Position numbers and translations under genes: made by a program
Notes under the pieces: generated by a model
Told to the model about the DNA's origin: nothing
The model's database searches: none
Seen by the model: only the letters and a program-made list of their open reading frames with translations
From: Luteimonas sp. YGD11-2
Lineage (GTDB): Bacteria > Pseudomonadota > Gammaproteobacteria > Xanthomonadales > Xanthomonadaceae
Assembly: GCF_004118975.1 (NCBI RefSeq)
Contig: NZ_CP035376.1
Location: forward strand, 1,240,001 to 1,304,000
Reading direction: 5' to 3'
Length of the DNA: 64,000 bases
Shown here: piece by piece, positions 8,792-18,339 of the stretch
How the letters are laid out: each line of letters starts with the position of its first letter
Position numbering within the stretch: position 1 is the stretch's first letter

Positions 8792-11167
8792 ATGCTGACC
8801 CGGCTGCATGATCTTCTCGGCCTGCGGACCGGCCCGGTGACGTTCTTCGTCTCCGTGCTGGTCATCTTCGCCTTCGCCGCGGCGATGTCCTTGTTCCCGG
8901 GGCCCGTGCAGAGCGGCTTCGGCGTGGTGTCGGGCTACCTGCGCTACGAGCTCGGCTGGCTGTATACCCTCGGCACGACCGGACTGGTGGTGTTCGCCTT
9001 CGGGCTGGCGGCCAGCCGCTACGGGCGGGTGAAGCTCGGTGACGACGATGCGGAGCCGGAGTACTCCGGGGTGGCCTGGTTCGGCATGCTCTTCGCGGCG
9101 GGCGTGGGGGCCGTCCTGATGTTCTGGGGCGTGGCGGAGCCCATGAGCCACTACGCCAACCCGCCGCTCTACGGGACCGTGCCGGGGACCGACACGGCCG
9201 CCCTGCAGGCACTGGCCATCGCCAACTTCCATTTCGGCATCCACATGTGGGCCCTGCTGGTGATTCCGGGGCTGTGCTTCGGCTACTTCACCTACAAGCG
9301 CCGGCTGCCCCCGCGCGTGTCTTCAGCGCTGCAGCCACTGCTCGGGGAGGGGATCCACGGGCCGTGGGGGAGGGCGGTGGACATCATCTGCGTGGTGGCG
9401 ACCGTCTTCGGGCTGGCGGTGTCGGTCGGTCTGGGCGCGATGCAGATCAACGCCGGCATGAACTACGTCATGGGCATTCCCATGAACGGATGGCTGCAGG
9501 CCGGCATCATCGCCGTCATCACCGCGCTCGCACTGGTCTCGGCGCTGGCCGGCCTCGACAAGGGGATCAAGCGGCTTTCCTACCTGAACATCGTCCTGAT
9601 GGTCGCGTTGCTGGTGTTCGTGCTGATGTGGGGCGCCAGCATGGACACCATCCGCGGCATCGTGGAGTCGGCAGGGGCGTATGTGTCCCATCTGCCCATG
9701 CTTTCCTTCTTCAACGATTCCTTCGGCAATGGGCGATGGTCTGGCGACTGGACCGTTTTCTACTACGCATGGACCGTCACCTGGTCGCCCTTCGTCGGGC
9801 TGTTCATCGCGCGCATTTCGCGCGGCCGCTCGATCCGGGCCTTCGTCCTTGCATCGCTGTGCCTGCCGACGGCCTTCGTGGTCATCTGGATGGGCACCTT
9901 CGGCTTCAGTGCCTTCCGCATCGAACGGGCGCCCGCGACGGCCGGCACCCTGACCGAAACCATCGTGGCGAACGGGAATGTGGAAGCCGCGCTGTTCCAG
10001 TTCCTGCAGTCCTTCCCGTTCTTCGGGTTCACGGCTGTGCTGGCGCTGCTGGTGATCACCATCTTTTTCATCACGTCCCTCGACTCCGGGGCGCTGGTGC
10101 TCGACAACCTGGCTTCCGGTTACGAAGACGTGGGGCCCAAACGCCAGCGCGTGATCTGGGCCCTGTCGGTGGGCCTGGTCTGCACCGTGATCCTGGTGAC
10201 CTCGGGCGAACACGGGCTCGCGGCATTGCAGGAGGTCATCATCGTCATCGGGGCCCCGGTGCTGATGCTGGTGGTGGGCCTGTGCCTGTTGCTCGTGCAG
10301 GCGTTGCGCGAGGACGCCGGTGCGGTCAAGCCGATGCGCACGCGCCAGTGGAAGAAGGTGCTTCCGGTAGAGGAGTACCAGCGGCGCGCACGGGAGGACG
10401 AGCACGACATGGCCGAGTACGTGATCCGGCCGGAGTACGAGCCGGGCACCGAGCCGGAATACGACATCTACCAGCCGGACACGCGGCAGTCGCGGCGGGC
10501 CCGCGGCGGGGCGGCGCTGCTGACCATCGGGCTGACCGGCGGTATCGGCTCGGGCCGGTCACTCGCCGCCCGCGATTTCCGCGCGCTGGGGGCGGTGGTG
10601 ATCAGTGCCGACGAGCTGGTCGGCCGGGTGGTCGTGCCCGGAAGCCAGACACTGGAGGAAATCGCTGAGGTCTTTGGCGAGGACGTCATCACCGAAGACG
10701 GGGAACTGAACCGCTACGCCCTGGGCAAGCTCGTGTCCGGCAACGACACCGCCCGGGCCAGGCTCAACCGGATCATCCATCCGCGGGTACGCGCCGAGAT
10801 CATGCGCTGCGCCGCGGAGGCCGGCCCCGACGCGGTGGTGGTGGCCGACGTGCCGTTGCTGGCCGAAACCGACGAGCCACGGGCCGGGCTCGACCTCGTG
10901 CTCGTGGTGGAGGCGCCTGCCGAGGTGCGGGTGGCGAGGCTGGTCAGCGAGCGCGGCATGTCCAGGAAGCAGGCCTGGGAGCGGGTGGACGCCCAGGCGA
11001 CGGACGCGGAGCGTCGTGAAATCGCCGACGAAGTGATCGTCAACGATTCGGGACGCGAGGCGCTCGCCCAGGCGGTGCGCCGGTTCTGGAGCGAGCGGGT
11101 GCAGCCGCTGCTCGATCAGCATCGGGCCGCCGCGCGCGCGGACGACGCGCGCGGACGGGACGAGTGA
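8792..11167 (+). CDS. BCCT-family transporter fused to a degenerate CoaE-like (dephospho-CoA kinase) domain
   Basis: 791 residues in one uninterrupted frame. Residues 1 to about 520 are a BCCT transporter (betaine/choline/carnitine family, 12 helices). The family signature is clear in WSPFVGLFIARISRGRSIRAF (from residue 331), as is GVAEPMSHYANPP after helix 3. In the Trp-rich helix the middle Trp of the usual WWxxW is Thr (W327, T328, W331), and the helix-3 glycine stretch reads GVGAVLMF. A charged linker (about 530-570) follows. Residues 576-780 are a CoaE fold: LTIGLTGGIGSGRS, IIHPRVRAEI, VPLLAET, QATDAERREIADEVI. The P-loop Lys is Arg589, and the DxD motif reads SAD. ATG at 8792 has GGAGG 5 bases upstream; the ATG at 8780 does not. 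Substrate unknown. Confidence 0.88.
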   Translation: MLTRLHDLLGLRTGPVTFFVSVLVIFAFAAAMSLFPGPVQSGFGVVSGYLRYELGWLYTLGTTGLVVFAFGLAASRYGRVKLGDDDAEPEYSGVAWFGMLFAAGVGAVLMFWGVAEPMSHYANPPLYGTVPGTDTAALQALAIANFHFGIHMWALLVIPGLCFGYFTYKRRLPPRVSSALQPLLGEGIHGPWGRAVDIICVVATVFGLAVSVGLGAMQINAGMNYVMGIPMNGWLQAGIIAVITALALVSALAGLDKGIKRLSYLNIVLMVALLVFVLMWGASMDTIRGIVESAGAYVSHLPMLSFFNDSFGNGRWSGDWTVFYYAWTVTWSPFVGLFIARISRGRSIRAFVLASLCLPTAFVVIWMGTFGFSAFRIERAPATAGTLTETIVANGNVEAALFQFLQSFPFFGFTAVLALLVITIFFITSLDSGALVLDNLASGYEDVGPKRQRVIWALSVGLVCTVILVTSGEHGLAALQEVIIVIGAPVLMLVVGLCLLLVQALREDAGAVKPMRTRQWKKVLPVEEYQRRAREDEHDMAEYVIRPEYEPGTEPEYDIYQPDTRQSRRARGGAALLTIGLTGGIGSGRSLAARDFRALGAVVISADELVGRVVVPGSQTLEEIAEVFGEDVITEDGELNRYALGKLVSGNDTARARLNRIIHPRVRAEIMRCAAEAGPDAVVVADVPLLAETDEPRAGLDLVLVVEAPAEVRVARLVSERGMSRKQAWERVDAQATDAERREIADEVIVNDSGREALAQAVRRFWSERVQPLLDQHRAAARADDARGRDE

Positions 11168-11248
11168 CTGGCTGCGGTTCCCGATGACCGAAAGCGCCTC
11201 CGACGCGGCGCGTGATGCCGAGGCGGTGAACCAGGCCCGGTCAGCGCA

Positions 11249-14200
11249 TCAGGACGCTGCCCATGGGCGCGACATCGCCACCCGCACGTGCACGCCGTCA
11301 CGCGCGCGCAGCGCGCCGATGAGGTCGGCATCCACCCGCACCGAGCGCGCGCCGTTGACCTCCAGGGTGCCGGCCGCGCCCGCGGGCACGGTGAGGTCGT
11401 AGCGCAGCGGGGTCTCGCCGGGGCGGTGGGCGTCGAGCAGGCGCTCGACATCCTGCAGCAGGCCGGGCATGCGCAGGTCCAGCCGCAGCGCGACGCGCTT
11501 CGCGATCTGCGGGCACAGCTGCAGGTAGTCCCAGGCGCGGCGCGCGCGCAGCGCGAAGCCGCCGCTGAACTCGTCCTCGCGCAGGCCACCCTCGACGATC
11601 AGGATGCGGTCGCGGGTCAACAGCGGGGCGAACTCCTGCCAGGCCTCGGCGAAGAATGCGCATTCCAGCCGCCCGTGGCCGTCCTCCAGCTGCACGAAGG
11701 CCTGGGTGTCGCCACGCTTGCGCATGCCCACCACCAGGCCGGCGACGATCGTGTTGACCTCGGGGCGCCAGCCACCACGACCGGAGTCCGGCCGCGCCGC
11801 CCACACCGCATCCAGCTCGCCGAGGTGGTGGCCGAGCAGGTCGCGCAACTCGGTGCGGTACGGGTCCATCGGGTGACCACTGAGGAACAGCCCCAGGGTC
11901 TCGCGCTCGCCGGCCAGCAGCTGCGCCAGCGGCCATTCGCTGGTCTCCGGCAGCTCGATGTGGATCGGTGCGGATTCGGACGGCCCGCCGAACAGCGACA
12001 CCTGGCCGGCGGCGCGCTCGCGGGCGAGCTGGTCGCAGGCCTTGAGCACCTCCGGCAACTGCAGCATCAGCGAAGCGCGGTTGCTGCCCAGTGCATCCAG
12101 CGCACCGGCCTGGATCAGGGCTTCGAGCGTGCGCCGGTTGAGCCGCGCGCCTTCGCAGCGACGGCAGAAATCGAGCAGGTCCCGGAACGGCCCGCCGGAC
12201 GTGCGCTGCGCGGCGATCGCCTCGCAGGCGCCGCGGCCGACGCCCTTCACCGCGCCCAGGCCGTAGCGGATGGTGGCGGGGTCGGTGGCCTCGAACATGT
12301 ACGCCGAGGCGTTGACGTCGGGCGGCAGGACTTCGAGCCCCAGTGCACGCGCCTCGTCGAGGAAGCCGACGACCTTGTCGGTGTTGTCCATGTCCGACGA
12401 CAGCACCGCGGCCATGAACTCGGCCGGGTAATGCACCTTCAGCCATGCGGTCTGGTAGGCGACCAGCGCATACGCCGCCGAGTGCGACTTGTTGAAGCCG
12501 TACTCGGCGAACTTCTCCATCAGGTCGAAGATGCCGGTGGCGACCTTGGGGTCGACGCCGTTCTCCGCGGCCCCGGCCTCGAACTTGGCGCGCTCCTTGG
12601 CCATCTCCTCGGGCTTCTTCTTGCCCATCGCGCGACGCAGCAGGTCGGCGCCGCCCAGCGAGTAACCCGCCAGGACCTGGGCGATCTGCATCACCTGTTC
12701 CTGGTAGACGATCACGCCGTAGGTCGGCTTGAGCACCGGCTCGAGCAGCGGATGCGGATAGGTGACCTCGGCATTGCCGTGCTTGCGGTCGACCCAGTCG
12801 CGGTCCATCCCCGAGCCCAGCGGGCCGGGGCGGAACAGCGCGGCCAGCGCGATGATGTCCTCGAAGGTGTCGGGTTTCGCGCGCTTCAACAGCTCGCGCA
12901 TGCCGCGTGATTCGAACTGGAACACCGCCACCGTGTCGCCGCGCGCGAACAGTTCGTAGGACGCACGGTCGTCGAGCGGCAGCGCGGCGATGTCGAGCGG
13001 CGCCTCGCCACCCGTGGCACGCCGTGCGTTGATCGCCTTCACCGCCCAGTCGATGATCGTGAGCGTACGCAGGCCGAGGAAGTCGAACTTCACCAGGCCC
13101 ACGGCTTCGACATCGTCCTTGTCGAACTGGGTGACCGGGTTGCGTCCGCGGCCGCCCTCGTCGTGTTCGGCGAACAGCGGGCAGAAGTCGGACAGCGGCG
13201 AGGGCGCGATCACCACGCCGCCGGCGTGCTTGCCGGCGTTGCGCGTCAGGTCCTCGAGCTGCAGGGCGAGGTCGATGAGGTCGCGGACCTCGTCCTCGTC
13301 CTGGTAGCGCTGGATGAGCTCCGGCGAGCGCCAGGCCTCGTCGCTGCGCGACTTGTCGGTGCGGCCCATCGCATCCGACAGCGAGATGCCCAGCACGTTG
13401 GGCACCAGCTTGGCGATGCCGTCGACCATGCCGTACGGGTAGCCGAGCACGCGGCCGACGTCGCGCACCACCGCCTTCGCCGCCATCGTGCCGTAGGTGA
13501 TGATCTGGCTGACGCGGTCGCGGCCGTACTTCGCGGCGACGTAGTCGATGACCTCGTCGCGCCGGTCCATGCAGAAGTCGATGTCGAAGTCCGGCATCGA
13601 CACGCGTTCGGGGTTGAGGAACCGCTCGAACAGCAGGTCGTAGGGCAGCGGGTCGATGTCGGTGATCTTCAGCGCCCACGCCACCAGCGAGCCGGCGCCG
13701 GAACCGCGGCCCGGGCCCACCGGGATGTCGTGCTCCTTGGCCCACCGGATGAAGTCCGACACGATCAGGAAGTAGCCCGGGAACCCCATCTTGGTGATGA
13801 CGTCGAGCTCGATCTCCAGCCGCTCGGCGTAGCTCTCGCGGGTGTGGCCTGCGGCCACCGGATACTTCGCCAGCCGCTCCTCCAGGCCATCGCGCGCTTC
13901 CTTGCGGATCCAGCTGTCGAGGGTGTGGTCGTCCGGCACCGGGAACTGCGGCAGGTAGTACGTGCCCAGGCCGAGTTCGACGTTGCAGCGCTGCGCAAGC
14001 GCCACGGTGTTGTCGATCGCATCGGGGATGTCGGCGAACAGCTCGCACATCTCCTCGCTGGACTTCAGGTACTGCTCGCGGCTGTAGTCGCGCGGGCGGC
14101 GCGGATCGTCGAGCACGCGCCCGGAGGCGATGCACACGCGCGCCTCGTGCGCTTCGAAACCATCGGCGTCGAGGAAGCGCACGTCGTTGCTGGCGACCAC

Positions 14201-14773
14201 CGGGATCCCGCGCACCGACGAGGCATGCAGGGCGAAGTCGTTGAACTGCGCCTCGCCATCGCGCCCGGTGCGGGTCAGTTCCAGATGCAGGCGGTCGTCG
14301 AAGGCGGCCTGCAGGTCGGCCAGCCAGCCGAGTGCGAGCTCGTGCTTGCCGGTGGCGGCGAGTCGCCCGGCTTCGGTGTGGCGGCCGACCAGCGCGAACA
14401 GGTCGCCGGCATGGGCCTTCAGCCAGTCCGGGCGCACCACCACGCCGTCATTGCGGTGGCCTTCCAGCCAGGCGCGGGTGAGCAGTCGCGAGAGATTGAG
14501 GTAGCCGTCGCGGTTGCGGCACAGCAGCGTCACCGGATACGCGGGCTCGTCGCCGAGGGCCACCAACACGTCGGCGCCGGCGATCGGCTTGACGCCTGCC
14601 GACTCGCACTTGCCGTAGAAGCCGACCAGCCCGAACAGGTTGTTGCGGTCGGTCACCGCCAGCGCCGGCTGGTTCAGCGCAGCACAACGCCCGACCAGCT
14701 GCGGAATGCGGATCGTCGAGTCGGCGAGCGAGAACTCGCTGTGGAGGTGGAGATGGACGAAGCGGCTGGACAT
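11249..14773 (-). CDS. dnaE: DNA polymerase III subunit alpha
   Basis: 1174 residues, a full-length DnaE1, the replicative polymerase catalytic subunit. The N-terminal PHP domain (HLHLHSEFSLADSTIR) is followed by the C-family polymerase core, with catalytic aspartates in MPDFDIDFCMDRRDEV (about 390-405) and GRGSGAGSLVAWALKITDIDP. A clamp-binding motif QVSLF occurs near residue 922, and an OB-fold (INTIVAGLVVGMRKRGD) lies in the C-terminal third. It is the last gene of the lpx-rnhB-dnaE run, 260 bases after rnhB. The long open frames on the opposite strand here are GC-driven shadows. Confidence 0.98.
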   Translation of the reverse strand: MSSRFVHLHLHSEFSLADSTIRIPQLVGRCAALNQPALAVTDRNNLFGLVGFYGKCESAGVKPIAGADVLVALGDEPAYPVTLLCRNRDGYLNLSRLLTRAWLEGHRNDGVVVRPDWLKAHAGDLFALVGRHTEAGRLAATGKHELALGWLADLQAAFDDRLHLELTRTGRDGEAQFNDFALHASSVRGIPVVASNDVRFLDADGFEAHEARVCIASGRVLDDPRRPRDYSREQYLKSSEEMCELFADIPDAIDNTVALAQRCNVELGLGTYYLPQFPVPDDHTLDSWIRKEARDGLEERLAKYPVAAGHTRESYAERLEIELDVITKMGFPGYFLIVSDFIRWAKEHDIPVGPGRGSGAGSLVAWALKITDIDPLPYDLLFERFLNPERVSMPDFDIDFCMDRRDEVIDYVAAKYGRDRVSQIITYGTMAAKAVVRDVGRVLGYPYGMVDGIAKLVPNVLGISLSDAMGRTDKSRSDEAWRSPELIQRYQDEDEVRDLIDLALQLEDLTRNAGKHAGGVVIAPSPLSDFCPLFAEHDEGGRGRNPVTQFDKDDVEAVGLVKFDFLGLRTLTIIDWAVKAINARRATGGEAPLDIAALPLDDRASYELFARGDTVAVFQFESRGMRELLKRAKPDTFEDIIALAALFRPGPLGSGMDRDWVDRKHGNAEVTYPHPLLEPVLKPTYGVIVYQEQVMQIAQVLAGYSLGGADLLRRAMGKKKPEEMAKERAKFEAGAAENGVDPKVATGIFDLMEKFAEYGFNKSHSAAYALVAYQTAWLKVHYPAEFMAAVLSSDMDNTDKVVGFLDEARALGLEVLPPDVNASAYMFEATDPATIRYGLGAVKGVGRGACEAIAAQRTSGGPFRDLLDFCRRCEGARLNRRTLEALIQAGALDALGSNRASLMLQLPEVLKACDQLARERAAGQVSLFGGPSESAPIHIELPETSEWPLAQLLAGERETLGLFLSGHPMDPYRTELRDLLGHHLGELDAVWAARPDSGRGGWRPEVNTIVAGLVVGMRKRGDTQAFVQLEDGHGRLECAFFAEAWQEFAPLLTRDRILIVEGGLREDEFSGGFALRARRAWDYLQLCPQIAKRVALRLDLRMPGLLQDVERLLDAHRPGETPLRYDLTVPAGAAGTLEVNGARSVRVDADLIGALRARDGVHVRVAMSRPWAAS

Positions 14774-14880
14774 CGGACGGGCGTCGCGTCAACTCCGCAG
14801 GGTAGGCCGGGGGCATGGACCCGACAAGACTTGACATGCCCCCCCGAAGAAAACCGGCGGCCGCAGGCCGCCCGCCGACG

Positions 14881-14932
14881 CCCCTCTCCTGCGAGGCGGG
14901 AGAGGGGGGTACCACCTGCGAAGGCAGGTGGT
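14881..14932. repeat. Tandem palindromic hairpins between rnhB and dnaE (REP-like)
   Basis: Two adjacent perfect inverted repeats: a 9-bp stem (14881-14889 with 14899-14907, loop 9) and a 9-bp stem (14911-14919 with 14924-14932, loop 4). The sequence resembles the intergenic palindromes common in xanthomonads. No T-run follows on either strand, so it is probably not an intrinsic terminator. It lies in the 260-base rnhB-dnaE gap, where nothing else is recognised. Confidence 0.6.
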
Positions 14933-15033
14933 GGGGTGAGGGCAAGGCGCGACGGCTCGAGGTCAGCAGGCGTCGCGGTGCTGTCTTGCGGACGGGCCGT
15001 CTGCAGCGACCCGCGGAAGCCGCGGGTGATGGG

Positions 15034-15681
15034 TCAGGCGGGCACCAGCCCCACCGGTGCGAACAGGTCCCCGCAGACCGGCGCCGCGGGTTCCAGCGCC
15101 TGACGCACCGGGGCGAAGCTGCGGCGATGGATCACGCACGGCCCGTGCGCGCGCAATGCCGCCAGGTGCTCGGGGGTGGAATAGCCCTTGTGGCGGTCGA
15201 AGCCGTACGCCGGGTGGTCGGCATGCAGGGCGACCATCGCGCGGTCGCGCGCCACCTTGGCGAGGATCGACGCGGCCATGATCGCGCGGTCGCGTGCATC
15301 GCCGTCGATCCAGGCCTCGGCACGGCAGGGCAGGGCCTTGGGCAGGTGGTTGCCGTCGATGCGCGCCACGCAGCGTTCGCGCTCCAGCCCGGCAATGGCG
15401 TTCTCCAGCGCGCGGCGCATGCCCTGCATGGTGGCGTGGAAGATGTTGATGCGGTCGATCTCGTCGACGTCGACCGACACGATGCTCCACGCCAGCGCAC
15501 GCTCGACGATGCGCGCATACAGCGTCTCTCGTCGTTCGGCGTTGAGTTGCTTGGAGTCGTTGAGACCATTGATGCGCGGCCGTGCGGGGTCGAAGACCAC
15601 CGCTGCGACCACGACCGGCCCCGCCAGAGGGCCGCGGCCGGCCTCGTCGACGCCGACGATCCAGTCGCCTGGCGCACTCAT
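15034..15681 (-). CDS. rnhB: Ribonuclease HII
   Basis: 215 residues, the normal size. It cleaves RNA in RNA-DNA hybrids and starts removal of single ribonucleotides from DNA. The signature [20 protein letters not shown] begins at residue 8 and carries the catalytic DEAGRG motif. Further catalytic acidic residues lie in DGNHLP and [22 protein letters not shown] at 15681 (MSAPGDW) gives the family's usual N-terminus; the frame is open upstream to 15819 without a plausible start. It lies 157 bases after lpxB on the same strand. Confidence 0.96.
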   Translation of the reverse strand: MSAPGDWIVGVDEAGRGPLAGPVVVAAVVFDPARPRINGLNDSKQLNAERRETLYARIVERALAWSIVSVDVDEIDRINIFHATMQGMRRALENAIAGLERERCVARIDGNHLPKALPCRAEAWIDGDARDRAIMAASILAKVARDRAMVALHADHPAYGFDRHKGYSTPEHLAALRAHGPCVIHRRSFAPVRQALEPAAPVCGDLFAPVGLVPA

Positions 15682-15838
15682 GCGCGGCAGCCCCCGAGGA
15701 CCCGGGAGGGCCCGGCGCTGGGACGCGGCATGACGGGAGTCGGGAACGGATGGTGCTGCACGCGGGCAGGGTATCGGCGACGGGCCGGTGCGACAAGGAC
15801 GGCGAGCTGACTGCGTCAACCGGGCGCTGGGACGCGGC

Positions 15839-17065
15839 TCAGCGGCGGTCGATCAGGGTTTCGATGACATCCGCAGCACGTGCAGAGGCATCGCGACGGA
15901 GGCTGCGGTGGATCTCCGTGAATCGCGGCGCCAGTGCGGCGGCTGCGGCCGGGTCCTGCAGGAACCGCAGCACCGCCGCCGACAGGCGTTCCGCGGTGCA
16001 GTCCTCCTGGATCAGCTCCGGCACCACGGGCCTGCCGGCCAGCACGTTCGGCAACGAGTAGGTGTCGACCTTGAGCAGGCCCAGCGCGCGCACGATCGCC
16101 GCCGTGCTGCGCGACACGCGGTAGCCGACCACCATCGGACGCTTGGCCAGCAGGCCTTCCAGTGTGGCCGTGCCCGAGGCCAGCAGCACCACGTCGGCGG
16201 CGACCATCGCGTCACGCGCCTGGCCGTGGATGATGTGCAGCGCGTCGCCACGCAGCGGCGAGGCGGCGGCGATGGCGTCGAGCATGCGCCGGCAGGCCGC
16301 GTTGGCCGCAGGCACCACCACCTGCAGGCCGGGCGCGGCGCCGGCAACGAGCGCGGCGGCATCGAGGAAGACCTGGCCCAGCCGTGCGATCTCGCCCTGT
16401 CGCGAACCCGGAAGCACCGCCAGCACCGGCCCCTGCTTCTGCAGGCCGAGCCGCTGGCGCGCGGCGCGCCGATCGGGCTCGAGCGGCATCTCGTCGGCCA
16501 TCGGGTGGCCGACGAAACGCGCGTCCACGCCGTACTTCGCGTAGATCGGCGGCTCCATCGGAAACAGACACAGCACCCGGTCCGCACTGCGGCCGAGCTT
16601 CGCGGCGCGGCCGCGGCGCCAGGCCCAGATCGACGGGCTGACGTAGTGCACGGTGCGCAGCCCGTGCTGCTTCAGGCGGCGCTCCAGGCCGAGGTTGAAG
16701 TCCGGTGCATCGATGCCGATGAAGACATCCGGTTGCCAGTCGAGCACGCGCTTGTGCAGGCCGGCGCGCAGGCGCAGCAGGCGCGGCAGGTGCGCGAGCA
16801 CTTCGCTCAGGCCCATCACCGCGAGTTCGGAGGCGTCGTGCCAGGTATCGACGCCGGCGCGGCGCATCGCATCGCCGCCGACGCCGGCGAAGCTCGCCTG
16901 CGGGAAGCGTGCGCGCAGTGCATCGACAAGGCCGGCGCCGAGCAGGTCGCCGGAGGTTTCGCCCGCCACCAGCGCGAAACGCGGTGCCGCCGGCAGCGTG
17001 GCCGGGTGCGGGGACTGGAGCGCTGCGGTGGCCGGACGCGGTGCGGTCGTGGTCGTGGTGTTCAC
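15839..17065 (-). CDS. lpxB: Lipid-A-disaccharide synthase
   Basis: 408 residues starting with GTG. LpxB (glycosyltransferase family 19) joins UDP-2,3-diacylglucosamine and lipid X to form the lipid A disaccharide at the inner membrane. The N-terminal [18 protein letters not shown] is the family hallmark, with [38 protein letters not shown] and [12 protein letters not shown] following. The first 25 residues, rich in Thr, Ala and Pro, are an extension that may not be translated if a later start is used. It sits 28 bases after lpxA, in the conserved lpxD-fabZ-lpxA-lpxB order. Confidence 0.96.
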   Translation of the reverse strand: MNTTTTTAPRPATAALQSPHPATLPAAPRFALVAGETSGDLLGAGLVDALRARFPQASFAGVGGDAMRRAGVDTWHDASELAVMGLSEVLAHLPRLLRLRAGLHKRVLDWQPDVFIGIDAPDFNLGLERRLKQHGLRTVHYVSPSIWAWRRGRAAKLGRSADRVLCLFPMEPPIYAKYGVDARFVGHPMADEMPLEPDRRAARQRLGLQKQGPVLAVLPGSRQGEIARLGQVFLDAAALVAGAAPGLQVVVPAANAACRRMLDAIAAASPLRGDALHIIHGQARDAMVAADVVLLASGTATLEGLLAKRPMVVGYRVSRSTAAIVRALGLLKVDTYSLPNVLAGRPVVPELIQEDCTAERLSAAVLRFLQDPAAAAALAPRFTEIHRSLRRDASARAADVIETLIDRR

Positions 17066-17093
17066 GGGCGCGCGTGGTTCCGGGCCGGGCCGG

Positions 17094-17882
17094 TCATCTT
17101 AGCAACGGGCGCTGCCCGGCCTCGACGAAGTCCAGGAAGGCGCGCACGTCCGCGCTGTCCGCGGCCAGATCGGCGAGCTTCGCGCGCGCCTCCTCCAGCG
17201 AACCGCCGCCCATGTACAGCGCGCGGTAGGCGCGCTTGATCGCCGCGGTGCGCGTGGTGTCGAAGCCACGGCGCTTGAGCCCCTCGCTGTTGATGCCGCG
17301 CGGGCGGCCATAGCCGTCCTGCGCCACCATCACGAACGGCGGCACGTCGCCGTTGACGAATGCGCCCATACCGATGAAGGCGTGCATGCCGATCCGGCAG
17401 AACTGGTGCACACCGACGAACCCGCTGAGGATCACGTGGTCGCCGACCTCGACATGGCCGGCCAGCGTGGCGTTGTTGGAAAACACGCAATGGTTGCCGA
17501 CCACGCAGTCGTGGGCCACATGCGTATAGGCCAGCAACCAGTTGTCGTTGCCGATGCGGGTGCAGCCGCCGCCGTCCCCGGTGCCGCGGTTGATCGTGGT
17601 GAACTCGCGGATCGTGTTGCGGTCGCCGATCACAAGCTCCACCCGTTCGCCGTGGAACTTCTTGTCCTGCGGCTCGCCACCGATGGCGGCGTGGCCATGG
17701 ATGCGGTTGTCGCGGCCGATCCGGGTCGGCCCGTGGATGCTGCAATGCGGCCCGATGCGGGTGCCGTCACCGATCTCGACCTCGGGCCCGACCAGCGTGA
17801 ACGCGCCGATCTCGACGCCGTCACCCAGGCGCGCGGCCGGATCGACGACAGCGCTCGGATGGATCGTCGCGCCCGCAGCCAT
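17094..17882 (-). CDS. lpxA: Acyl-ACP--UDP-N-acetylglucosamine O-acyltransferase
   Basis: 262 residues. It is the first enzyme of lipid A synthesis, adding the O-3 acyl chain to UDP-GlcNAc. The left-handed beta-helix hexapeptide repeats run from residue 6 to about 190 ([53 protein letters not shown]). The catalytic-His region is [18 protein letters not shown], and the C-terminal helical domain ends [13 protein letters not shown]. It begins 1 base after fabZ and is almost certainly co-transcribed with it. Confidence 0.97.
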   Translation of the reverse strand: MAAGATIHPSAVVDPAARLGDGVEIGAFTLVGPEVEIGDGTRIGPHCSIHGPTRIGRDNRIHGHAAIGGEPQDKKFHGERVELVIGDRNTIREFTTINRGTGDGGGCTRIGNDNWLLAYTHVAHDCVVGNHCVFSNNATLAGHVEVGDHVILSGFVGVHQFCRIGMHAFIGMGAFVNGDVPPFVMVAQDGYGRPRGINSEGLKRRGFDTTRTAAIKRAYRALYMGGGSLEEARAKLADLAADSADVRAFLDFVEAGQRPLLR

Positions 17883-17883
17883 G

Positions 17884-18339
17884 TCAGCTGCGGGCCTCGG
17901 CGCAGAGGATCTCCGCGCAGGCGACTTCGTTGCCGTCCACCCGCGCGGTACCGCAGTACAGCGTCATGTTGCGGATCGCGCGCTTCAGGTGCACCTCGAG
18001 CTCCAGGCGGTCGCCCGGCATCACCATCCGCGAGAACTTGGCCTTGTCCACCTTGACCAGGTACGACAGCCCGCCGCGCTGGGTGGCGTCGAGGTCGAGG
18101 TGGCTGAGCACGCCGCCGGCCTGCGCCAGCGCCTCGATCACCAGCACGCCCGGCATCACCGGACGCCCGGGGAAGTGGCCCTGGAAGAACTGCTCGTTGC
18201 CGCTGACCGACTTGTGGCAGAGCACGCGCCTGCCACGCTCGTACTCGACCACGCGGTCGATCATCAGGAACGGGTACCGGTGCGGCAGCAGCTTGAGTAC
18301 GCCGTCGTGCTCGATCGGCAGCTTGAATTCGTCGCTCAT
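17884..18339 (-). CDS. fabZ: 3-hydroxyacyl-[acyl-carrier-protein] dehydratase FabZ
   Basis: 151 residues with a hot-dog fold. It dehydrates beta-hydroxyacyl-ACP in fatty acid elongation and competes with LpxA/LpxD for hydroxyacyl-ACP. The motif [14 protein letters not shown] and the active-site stretch [20 protein letters not shown] (catalytic His and Glu) are intact. ATG at 18339 overlaps the lpxD stop as ATGA, so translation is coupled; the longer frame upstream lies inside lpxD. Confidence 0.97.
   Translation of the reverse strand: MSDEFKLPIEHDGVLKLLPHRYPFLMIDRVVEYERGRRVLCHKSVSGNEQFFQGHFPGRPVMPGVLVIEALAQAGGVLSHLDLDATQRGGLSYLVKVDKAKFSRMVMPGDRLELEVHLKRAIRNMTLYCGTARVDGNEVACAEILCAEARS

Noticed and set aside
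10517..11167. A separate coaE gene downstream of the BCCT transporter
   Set aside because: No stop separates the domains, and I noticed no start codon with a ribosome site near residue 576. The frame is continuous through a charged linker.
13163..15103. 646-codon plus-strand frame opposite dnaE
   Set aside because: Antisense shadow of a GC-rich gene: Arg/Ala/Gln-rich, no recognisable domain, while the other strand is clearly dnaE.
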